A program made the translations under genes and the position numbers. This document shows, piece by piece, positions 1 to 5,616 of a stretch of 5,616 nucleotides of DNA; position 1 is the first letter of the stretch, and each line of letters begins with the position of its first letter. Below the pieces are notes generated by a model that worked only from the letters and a program-made list of their open reading frames with translations, made no database searches and was not told the origin of the DNA. Source of the stretch: Ruminococcus sp. UBA7013 (lineage in GTDB: Bacteria; Bacillota; Clostridia; Oscillospirales; Ruminococcaceae). The stretch is from positions 1 through 5,616 of the forward strand of contig DJXD01000115.1 in assembly GCA_002449585.1 (NCBI GenBank). Direction: 5' to 3'.

Positions 1-1581
1 GCACATATCATGAAACAGCTCATCGAAACAAGAAACCGTTTATCCCGTGCGAAACGCTGGACTCAGCTTGATGAAGATGTTGATTATCAGCCTGCTCAAC
101 TTGACCGTGATATTGTCAATCCTAGTCAGATAAGAACTGTGATTCGTATATTTAAAGAAAATTTGTTCACTAAATTATTCCCAAGGCGGAAAGAAGTCCC
201 TAAAACTTTGATTTTCGCTAAAACCGACAGTCACGCTGATGATATTATTCAAATTGTCCGTGATGAGTTCGGGGAAGGTAATGAATTTTGTAAAAAAATT
301 ACCTACTCCGCCGATAAGCCGGAAAAGGTGCTGTCTGCATTCCGTAACGACTATTATCCAAGAATCGCCGTTACTGTCGATATGATTGCAACCGGAACAG
401 ACGTGAAATCCATTGAATGCCTTGTTTTTATGCGTGATGTTCGCAGTCAAAATTATTTCGAGCAGATGAAAGGTCGTGGCACTCGTACGCTCAGCAAAGA
501 TGACCTGCAAAAAGTTTCCCCCTCTGCAACGGAAAATAAAGACCATTTTATCATTGTGGATGCTGTCGGTGTCACAAAATCCAAAAAAACACAGACAAGA
601 ACTCTCGAACGAAATCCCACTGTCTCTATGAAAGAATTGATCCTGACCGTGGCTCTGGGTGCAAGAGATGAAAATACCCTCACTTCCCTTGCCAATCGTT
701 TGATTCGTCTTAATCATCAAATGTCCAAAAATGAGCGCAAGGATTTTGAAAAGACTGTTGGTATTTCTGCCGGAAAACTCGCTGAAAATTTGCTGAATGC
801 GTTCGATGAGGATGCTATCAGACAGAAGGCTGTCAATGATTGCCAAGTCTCTGAACCTGACCAAAATCAGCTCCAACAGGCTCAAAAAAACCTTGTTGAT
901 GATGCCGTCAAACCGTTTCATAACCCCCAAATCAGAGAATTTATCGAAAATATCCGCAGAAGTCATGACCAGATTATTGATAATGTCAATCTGGATTCCG
1001 TTCTGTTTGCAGATTTCGATTCCAGACAGAAAAAGAATGTCGAAAAAAGTATTCAGACTTTCCGTGAATTGATTCAGGAAAACAAAGACGAAATCATTGC
1101 TTTGCGTATCATCTACAGCGAAAGTTATCAAAATCGCCCTATGGCTATCACAAGCCTGAAAAAACTGTATGAGAAACTCAAAAGCAGGGGTATCACCGTT
1201 GAGCGTTTGTGGGATTGCTATGCCATCCAGAAACCGGAAAAAGTGAAACGTGGCACTGTCGCACAGCTCACCGATTTGATTTCTATGATTCGCTTTGAAA
1301 TGGGCTATACAGATAATTTACAGCCGTTTGCGGACAGGGTGAACTATAATTTCATGCAGTGGACACTTCGCAGAAATGCCGGTGCAGTCCATTTCACAGA
1401 AGAACAGATGGAATGGCTCAGACTGATTAAAGACCACATTATTGTGTCTCTGAGTATTGAACCCAATGACCTTGAACTCAATCCCTTTGACCATAAAGGA
1501 GGTTTGGGGCGGTTTTATGAGGTGTTCGGGGATGATTACGAAAATATTTTAATGGAAATGAATGAGGTGTTAGTTGCGTAA
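1..1581 (+). CDS. hsdR: Type I restriction endonuclease subunit HsdR, C-terminal part (5' end outside window)
   Basis: This is the motor and nuclease subunit of a type I restriction-modification complex, which translocates DNA using ATP and cuts unmethylated DNA away from the target. The frame is open from base 1, so the ATG at 10 is internal and the true start lies upstream. Counting from that ATG, the second RecA-like helicase domain is visible: TLIFAKT at residues 66-72 (motif IV-like), ATGTDV at 127-132 (motif V) and QMKGRGTR at 152-159 (motif VI with its arginine finger). The remaining ~360 residues are helical and resemble the EcoEI-type R-subunit C-terminal domain that docks on the methyltransferase, ending normally at NEVLVA. 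The PD-(D/E)xK nuclease domain and helicase motifs I-III are missing only because the window begins late. HsdR proteins are usually about 800-1,000 residues, so roughly half is seen. The EcoEI-like (type IB-like) assignment is tentative; the HsdR call is firm. Confidence 0.95.
   Translation, partial: AHIMKQLIETRNRLSRAKRWTQLDEDVDYQPAQLDRDIVNPSQIRTVIRIFKENLFTKLFPRRKEVPKTLIFAKTDSHADDIIQIVRDEFGEGNEFCKKITYSADKPEKVLSAFRNDYYPRIAVTVDMIATGTDVKSIECLVFMRDVRSQNYFEQMKGRGTRTLSKDDLQKVSPSATENKDHFIIVDAVGVTKSKKTQTRTLERNPTVSMKELILTVALGARDENTLTSLANRLIRLNHQMSKNERKDFEKTVGISAGKLAENLLNAFDEDAIRQKAVNDCQVSEPDQNQLQQAQKNLVDDAVKPFHNPQIREFIENIRRSHDQIIDNVNLDSVLFADFDSRQKKNVEKSIQTFRELIQENKDEIIALRIIYSESYQNRPMAITSLKKLYEKLKSRGITVERLWDCYAIQKPEKVKRGTVAQLTDLISMIRFEMGYTDNLQPFADRVNYNFMQWTLRRNAGAVHFTEEQMEWLRLIKDHIIVSLSIEPNDLELNPFDHKGGLGRFYEVFGDDYENILMEMNEVLVA
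1564..1569 (+). promoter_or_regulatory. Probable ribosome binding site of hsdS (GAGGTG)
   Basis: GAGGTG lies inside the last codons of hsdR, 12 bases before the hsdS ATG, slightly longer than the ideal spacing. The hsdR TAA directly abuts the hsdS ATG (TAAATG) and both genes are in the same frame, so ribosomes ending hsdR could also reinitiate. The site is modest, and translational coupling may matter more than the Shine-Dalgarno pairing. Confidence 0.5.
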
Positions 1582-2802
1582 ATGGGCTTAATTAAAAATA
1601 TTCCTCCTAATTGGGAAATTAGAAAAATGCCAGAAGTGGTGGAATGGGGGTCTGGTGGCACTCCGAAAGCTTCTGTAAAAGAATACTATGAAAATGGTAC
1701 TATTCCATGGTTAATAATCGGAGATTTGAATAATGGAATTATAACAGAATCACAAACTAAAATCACTGAATTAGGCTTGAATAACAGCAGTGCAAAAATC
1801 ATTCCTCAAGGTACGTTGTTGGTTGCCATGTATGGAAGTATTGGAAAATTAGGAATAACTGGTATGGAGTGTTGCACTAATCAAGCAATAGCATATGCAA
1901 AAAAATTACATGGTGTTACTACAAAATATATGTTTTATTACATGGCAATGATGAAATCAGAGTTAATTTCAAAGGGAAAAGGCGGTACACAAAAAAATAT
2001 CAGTCAAACTGTATTAAATTCTTTTGATGTGATTGTCCCTCCCCTCGAAGAACAAAGGCGAATAGTCACACGAATCGAGGAGCTGTTTTCTCAGCTTGAC
2101 AGCGGTGTCGAAACGCTCAAAAAAACAAGGGAACAACTGAAAATTTACCGTCAGGCGGTGCTGAAAGAGGCGTTTTCAATGGCGGGTAATAATTATATAT
2201 TACTTGCAAACTTAATTGAAAAGCCAAGATATGGAACATCAAAAAAATGTGAATATGAAGAAAATGGTATTGCAGTATTTAGAATCCCAAATATTGACTA
2301 TAAATCAGGCATCCTAAAAAAAGAAGATTTAAAGTTTGCTCAGTTTTCTAAGGATGAATTGTCAAATATTGATTTAAAAGAAAATGATATATTGATAATA
2401 CGTTCTAATGGTAGTGTTTCATTGGTTGGACGCTCTGCAATTGTTCGCAAAGATGATGTTAATTCAACATTTGCAGGATATTTAATTAGAGTAAGATTTA
2501 TTGAAGCATCAGAAACGAAAGCAAAATATTTTCATTACTACTTAGAATCTCATCAAGCAAGAACATACATTGAAAATACTGCCAAATCAACAAGCGGTGT
2601 TAATAATATCAATTCAAATGAAATAAAAAATATCAATATTCCAATTTGTGATGAAAGCAAAATGAAAGAGATTGTGACAGAAATTGAATCCCGTTTGTCT
2701 GTCTGTGACAGTATCGAAAGAACAATTGATACCGCTTTGCAGGAAGCAGAAGCACTAAGACAAAGTATCTTGAAACAGGCTTTTGAAGGAGGATTATTAT
2801 GA
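1582..2802 (+). CDS. hsdS: Type I restriction-modification specificity subunit HsdS
   Basis: HsdS gives sequence specificity to both the methyltransferase and the restriction complex by reading a bipartite DNA target. At 406 residues it has the normal full length and architecture: TRD1 (about residues 1-150, with the typical WGSGGTPK and PWLIIGDL segments), a central coiled-coil spacer (about 151-200, beginning PPLEEQRRIV and ending AVLKEAF), TRD2 (about 203-352, with RSNGSVSLVGRSAIV and a STSGVNNIN segment) and a distal helix (about 355-406, ending SILKQAFEGG) that mirrors the central one. The ATG at 1582 is preferred because the family's N-terminal W-x-x-x-x-x-P/G-GGTP region needs the residues before Met16. 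It abuts the hsdR stop and overlaps the next gene by ATGA. The TRDs are AT-rich while the central helix is near 50% GC, consistent with exchange of recognition domains. The recognition sequence cannot be read from the protein. Confidence 0.97.
   Translation: MGLIKNIPPNWEIRKMPEVVEWGSGGTPKASVKEYYENGTIPWLIIGDLNNGIITESQTKITELGLNNSSAKIIPQGTLLVAMYGSIGKLGITGMECCTNQAIAYAKKLHGVTTKYMFYYMAMMKSELISKGKGGTQKNISQTVLNSFDVIVPPLEEQRRIVTRIEELFSQLDSGVETLKKTREQLKIYRQAVLKEAFSMAGNNYILLANLIEKPRYGTSKKCEYEENGIAVFRIPNIDYKSGILKKEDLKFAQFSKDELSNIDLKENDILIIRSNGSVSLVGRSAIVRKDDVNSTFAGYLIRVRFIEASETKAKYFHYYLESHQARTYIENTAKSTSGVNNINSNEIKNINIPICDESKMKEIVTEIESRLSVCDSIERTIDTALQEAEALRQSILKQAFEGGLL
2786..2792 (+). promoter_or_regulatory. 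Strong Shine-Dalgarno of the cyclase-like gene (AAGGAGG)
   Basis: AAGGAGG sits 6 bases before the ATG at 2799, within the last hsdS codons. It fixes that ATG as the start of the downstream gene and, with the ATGA stop/start overlap, indicates efficient translation coupled to hsdS. Confidence 0.85.
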
Positions 2803-3515
2803 GAGAATATAAAAATTGCTATGTTGCTTTTTTGGATATACTCGGTTTTAAGAATCTCATTATGAATAGTGGCGCAACGTGTGAAATGATTGCCAAAATT
2901 TTTGATGAATTGAAACAACCAAAGTTTTGGACTATTGAAGAAAATGGACAGCCTAAAAGAGATTTTGTCCCAAGAGAAGCAGTTCATTTCAAAGTTATGT
3001 CTGATAGTGTGATAATTTTCATTGATGCTGATGTAGAATATGCTCTTTTAGGTTTAGTAATAACTTGTATTGATTTTCAGATGAGAGTGCTTAACTTAGA
3101 GACTTTTACTTTGATTAGGGGCGGTATTACAAAAGGAGACATATATAGTGATGGTGAAACAATTTTTGGAACAGGTTTAGTAAATGCTTATCTCATAGAG
3201 GAGAAAGCAAAATATCCAAGAATATTAGTTCCACAGGAAATAGTAGATAACTGTCAATTTAAGAATGATGATGGAAAATATGAAATGTTACTAAAAGGAC
3301 TACTCATAAAATATATAAATGAGAATGATTATAGTCTTGATTATGTCACACCATATTTTACATTCTATCACAAAGAGGGATATGACCACAGAATGGAAAA
3401 AATAGTTTTAAATTTCTTATATAGCTCTGACCCCAAAATTCAGGAAAAGTATTTATACTTACAAACAATGATTGAACGTTTTAAACAATTAAAGGAGAAA
3501 TCTAAAAATGTCTGA
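2799..3515 (+). CDS. Putative class III nucleotidyl-cyclase-like protein embedded in the hsd operon
   Basis: The protein has 238 residues, is probably cytosolic, and shows no signal peptide or clear membrane helix. I do not know a named gene for it. Its motifs follow the order of class III nucleotidyl cyclases: VAFLDILGFK at 8-17 (compare FxDIxGFT; Asp13 would be a metal ligand), FKVMSDSVIIF at 64-74 (compare KxxGDxxM; Lys65 at the base-recognition position, Asp69 the second metal ligand), RGGITKGDIY at 107-116 (compare the VGIHxG strand) and FGTGLVNAYLIEE at 123-135 (compare YGDxVNxAxRLE), then YPRILV at 139-144. The catalytic Arg expected four residues after Asn129 is Ile133, so activity is uncertain. 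Pycsar pyrimidine cyclases belong to this superfamily, but no cyclic-nucleotide-binding effector is visible nearby. It overlaps hsdS by 4 bases and hsdM by 8, so it is part of the operon. It is AT-rich compared with hsdM. The gene is certain; the fold is a motif-based inference; the function is unknown. Alternatives are an inactive nucleotide-binding relative or another palm-domain protein. Confidence 0.6.
   Translation: MREYKNCYVAFLDILGFKNLIMNSGATCEMIAKIFDELKQPKFWTIEENGQPKRDFVPREAVHFKVMSDSVIIFIDADVEYALLGLVITCIDFQMRVLNLETFTLIRGGITKGDIYSDGETIFGTGLVNAYLIEEKAKYPRILVPQEIVDNCQFKNDDGKYEMLLKGLLIKYINENDYSLDYVTPYFTFYHKEGYDHRMEKIVLNFLYSSDPKIQEKYLYLQTMIERFKQLKEKSKNV
3491..3497 (+). promoter_or_regulatory. 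Ribosome binding site of hsdM (AAAGGAG)
   Basis: AAAGGAG ends 10 bases before the hsdM ATG at 3508 and lies inside the final codons of the cyclase-like gene. It supports that ATG as the start and the 8-base overlap as real, so hsdM translation is coupled to the upstream gene yet has its own entry site. Confidence 0.75.
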
Positions 3516-4986
3516 ACAAACAAGCAATATTATTCCCAAAATCTGGGGAATGTGTGGTGTCCTGCGTGATGACGGCATTTCCTACGGTGACTACCTCGAA
3601 CAGCTCACCTATTTGATTTTTCTGAAAATGTCCGACGAATATTCCAAACCGCCTTACAAGCGAAATACAGGCATCCCCGAAGGATACAGCTGGAATGATA
3701 TGTGTCAGCTCAAAGGTGCGGAGCTGGAAGAAAAATATCGTGCTATCCTTGAAAAGCTGGGCGAACAGGGCGGAATCCTTGGAAAGATATTCAAGGGCGC
3801 AACCAATAAAATCAGCAATGCAGCCATTTTAAGCCGGATTGTTGCAATGGTTGATAAAGAAAAATGGGTCTCTATGTCCTCGGATGTCAAGGGCGAAATT
3901 TACGAGGGATTACTCCAGAAAAATGCGGAAGATATTAAAAGCGGTGCAGGACAGTATTTTACACCCCGTCCGCTGATTCGTGCAATGGTGAAATGCATTC
4001 GTCCTGAACCCATGAAAACCGTGGTTGATCCTTGCTGTGGAAGCGGAGGTTTTCTGCTTGCATCACAGGAATATATAGCCAATTCTTATCAGCTTGACCG
4101 TGACCAGAAGGAATTTTTGAAAGCAGAGGCATTTCACGGAAATGAAATTGTGCTGACAACATTCAAACTTTGCCTGATGAATCTGTATCTGCATAATATT
4201 GGCGATATTTATGGGAAAATTCCGATTACATTGGGGGATGCTCTGCTCATGGATACAGGCGAACGCTATGACTATGTTTTGACAAATCCGCCATTTGGAA
4301 AAAAATCCTCCATTACTTTCACCAATGAAGAAGGCGAACAGGAGGATGAAGATTTAGTATACAATCGTCAGGATTTCTGGACAACCAGTTCCAATAAGCA
4401 GTTGAATTTTGTCCAGCATATCAATACGATTTTGAAAGCAACTGGAAAAGCGGCTGTTGTCGTGCCGGATAATGTTCTATTTGAAGGTGGTGCAGGTGAA
4501 ACTGTCCGCAGGAAACTGCTTGAAACAACGGATTTACACACGATTCTCAGACTTCCGACTGGTATTTTCTATAAACAAGGTGTCAAGGCAAATGTGATTT
4601 TCTTTGACAAACGTCCTGCAAATCCTGAAACGCAGACAAAAGAAATCTGGATATATGATTTCCGAACCAATATTCATTTTACCTTGAAGCAGCATCCTAT
4701 GTCAGAAACGGATTTAGAGGATTTTGTCAGATGTTACAATCCTGAAAACAGATTTGAACGTACTGAAACTTGGAGTGAATCCAATCCGGAAGGACGTTTC
4801 CGCAGATACAGTATTGACGAGATTATGAAGCGTGATAAATTGAGTCTTGATATTTTCTGGATGAAAGATAAGTCATTAGCGGATTTGGAGAATTTGCCCC
4901 CTGCTGATGAATTGGCGGACGATATTATTGAGAATCTGCAAAGTGCGTTGGAGAGCTTTATGGGGCTGAAAGCACAGTTGAAATAA
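3508..4986 (+). CDS. hsdM: Type I restriction-modification methyltransferase subunit HsdM
   Basis: HsdM transfers a methyl group from S-adenosylmethionine to N6 of adenine in the target chosen by HsdS, marking host DNA and serving as a core for HsdR binding. The 492 residues are a normal full length. The N-terminal helical HsdM domain (about 1-140) includes GDYLEQLTYLIFLKMSDE, typical of the family. The catalytic domain follows: QYFTPRPLIRAMV at 149-161 (motif X), VVDPCCGSGGFL at 172-183 (motif I, AdoMet binding; Cys at 176-177 where Ala-Cys is common) and NPPFG at 260-264 (motif IV, the N6-adenine signature). The C-terminal part, about 430-492, is helical and probably contacts HsdS. The start has a good Shine-Dalgarno and overlaps the preceding gene by 8 bases. 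hsdM comes last of the three hsd genes, after hsdR and hsdS, with a cyclase-like gene inserted before it. All motifs look intact. The stop is followed, in the same frame, by DUF262-like sequence. Confidence 0.97.
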   Translation: MSEQTSNIIPKIWGMCGVLRDDGISYGDYLEQLTYLIFLKMSDEYSKPPYKRNTGIPEGYSWNDMCQLKGAELEEKYRAILEKLGEQGGILGKIFKGATNKISNAAILSRIVAMVDKEKWVSMSSDVKGEIYEGLLQKNAEDIKSGAGQYFTPRPLIRAMVKCIRPEPMKTVVDPCCGSGGFLLASQEYIANSYQLDRDQKEFLKAEAFHGNEIVLTTFKLCLMNLYLHNIGDIYGKIPITLGDALLMDTGERYDYVLTNPPFGKKSSITFTNEEGEQEDEDLVYNRQDFWTTSSNKQLNFVQHINTILKATGKAAVVVPDNVLFEGGAGETVRRKLLETTDLHTILRLPTGIFYKQGVKANVIFFDKRPANPETQTKEIWIYDFRTNIHFTLKQHPMSETDLEDFVRCYNPENRFERTETWSESNPEGRFRRYSIDEIMKRDKLSLDIFWMKDKSLADLENLPPADELADDIIENLQSALESFMGLKAQLK

Positions 4987-5007
4987 CCAGTCAGCGCAGT
5001 TCTGGGA
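4987..5007 (+). other. hsdM/DUF262 junction with in-frame DUF262-like codons before the ATG
   Basis: These 21 bases separate the hsdM TAA from the first ATG of the next gene. In the shared frame they read PVSAVLG without a stop, and the reading continues naturally into MIDAEQFVIPE. This resembles the short helix that normally precedes the IPxxQR motif of DUF262 proteins. No Shine-Dalgarno lies at a useful distance (the GGGA touches the ATG), and there is no terminator. It looks like a gene boundary altered by deletion or by a stop mutation, or a strongly coupled start. Confidence 0.45.
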
Positions 5008-5616
5008 ATGATTGATGCTGAACAATTTGTCATTCCGGAAATGCAAAGACTATTCGTATGGAAGCGCAGTCAAGTGTGTGATTTAATTGATTCATTATAT
5101 AATGATTATCCTACTGGATATATCATCACATGGAAAAATCCAGATGTCAGAACAAAAGATGGAACTATTGCAGGTGGAAAGCATATGTTAATTGATGGAC
5201 AGCAACGTGTTACGGCTTTGATGGCCGCCATTTCTGGACTCGAAGTTCTTGATAATGATTTTAATCAAGACAGAATCAAAATTGCTTTCGATCCATTAGC
5301 AACGGATTCTACAAAACGTTTTCAAGTACAGGATGCTTCACACCTGAAAAATAAAAAATGGATACCTGATATTTCAGTAATATTTAAAGCGGATTTTAGA
5401 CAACGGACTTTTGAGAATCAATATGCTGAATTAAATGAAGATGTAGATATTGATATGGTTTCTGAAGAAATCACAAAACTAAAATCTATCACAAATCGTC
5501 AAATTGGCGTGATTGAATTAGCGCATACTTTGGATATTGATGAAGTGACTGAAATATTTATTCGTATCAATTCAAAAGGCACAGCCCTTAACCAGTCAGA
5601 TTTTGTTATGTCTAAA
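5008..5616 (+). CDS. DUF262 (GmrSD-type N-terminal domain) protein, partial, 3' end outside window
   Basis: The frame is open to the last base, giving 203 residues. The DUF262 N-terminal domain is recognised by VIPEMQRLFVW (residues 8-18), the segment DLIDSLYNDYPTGYIITW, the hallmark IDGQQRVTAL (about 62-71) and FIRINSKGTALNQSD near the right edge (about 184-198). The DGQQR element belongs to the ParB/Srx-like nucleotide-binding fold. In GmrS/GmrD, BrxU and SspE it is tied to NTP-dependent restriction or nicking of modified or phosphorothioated DNA, usually with a DUF1524 HNH nuclease downstream; that part would lie beyond the window. The start is uncertain: ATG 5008 lacks a ribosome binding site and leaves only 8 residues before IPE, shorter than is usual. 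Translation may depend on reinitiation after hsdM. Composition falls to about 27% GC at 5341-5400. Its position suggests a second defence activity joined to the type I system. The family is confident; exact function and integrity are not. Confidence 0.85.
   Translation, partial: MIDAEQFVIPEMQRLFVWKRSQVCDLIDSLYNDYPTGYIITWKNPDVRTKDGTIAGGKHMLIDGQQRVTALMAAISGLEVLDNDFNQDRIKIAFDPLATDSTKRFQVQDASHLKNKKWIPDISVIFKADFRQRTFENQYAELNEDVDIDMVSEEITKLKSITNRQIGVIELAHTLDIDEVTEIFIRINSKGTALNQSDFVMSK

Noticed and set aside
10..12. ATG at 10 as the real start of hsdR
   Set aside because: The frame is open to base 1, no ribosome binding site can be seen, and the N-terminal nuclease and first helicase domain would be absent. 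The window simply begins inside the gene.
175..1131. Long open frame on the - strand (318 codons) opposite hsdR
   Set aside because: It lies fully antisense to a clear HsdR coding region, has no recognisable domain, and is explained by codon bias of the + strand gene. The other antisense frames (around 453-695, 2553-2987, 3705-4162 and 4734-5033) and the + strand frame 797-1072 were dismissed for the same reason.
1991..1997. Runs of seven A in hsdS (1991-1997, 2119-2125) and hsdR (884-890) as phase-variable tracts
   Set aside because: They are short, common in A-rich coding DNA, and all frames are intact. There is no sign of the long homopolymers or tandem repeats used for phase variation.
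2115..2126. Identical 12-base word GCTCAAAAAAAC in hsdS (2115-2126) and hsdR (880-891)
   Set aside because: It is low complexity, the flanks differ, and the encoded contexts are unrelated, so it is most likely chance rather than a recombination site.
1582..2802. Invertible hsdS system with a second silent hsdS copy
   Set aside because: Only one hsdS is present in the window, no recombinase gene is seen, and the two internal helical repeats are similar in protein but not in DNA. A silent copy outside the window cannot be excluded.
4987..5005. CCAG...CTGG possible hairpin after hsdM as a terminator
   Set aside because: The stem is only 4 base pairs with an 11-base loop and has no following T run. 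It is too weak for a terminator.

Overview
The window is a slice of a bacterial defence operon. All genes lie on the + strand and are packed end to end. No RNA gene, transposase, CRISPR array or long intergenic region is visible. Strong purine-rich Shine-Dalgarno sequences (for example AAGGAGG before the third gene), moderate-to-low GC and tight coupling suggest a low-GC Firmicute such as a gut or rumen Clostridia member. This is an inference from style, not from a marker gene.

Layout: (1) positions 1-1581, C-terminal part of a type I restriction subunit HsdR, entering from the left edge; (2) 1582-2802, HsdS specificity subunit with two target-recognition domains (TRDs); (3) 2799-3515, a 238-residue protein that I read as a divergent class III nucleotidyl-cyclase-like protein, an unusual gene to find inside an hsd operon; (4) 3508-4986, HsdM adenine methyltransferase; (5) 5008 to the right edge, N-terminal part of a DUF262 (GmrSD/ParB-like nuclease N-domain) protein that runs out of the window.

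How they work together: HsdM and HsdS form the methyltransferase that protects the host target sequence. Adding HsdR gives the ATP-driven translocating restriction complex. The DUF262 protein is of a type common in modified-DNA restriction and other antiphage systems, so the operon probably combines type I restriction with a second defence activity. The cyclase-like gene is translationally coupled to both hsdS and hsdM (4-base and 8-base overlaps), so it is expressed with the restriction system; its role is unknown.

The points most worth a second look are the embedded cyclase-like gene, which keeps the two metal-binding Asp positions but lacks the usual catalytic Arg in the expected register, and the hsdM/DUF262 junction, where DUF262-like coding sequence seems to continue upstream of the only usable ATG right up to the hsdM stop codon, in the same frame. 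Base composition is mosaic: hsdR, hsdM and the central repeat of hsdS are near 50% GC in sampled blocks, whereas the TRDs, the cyclase-like gene and part of the DUF262 gene fall to 20-35%.
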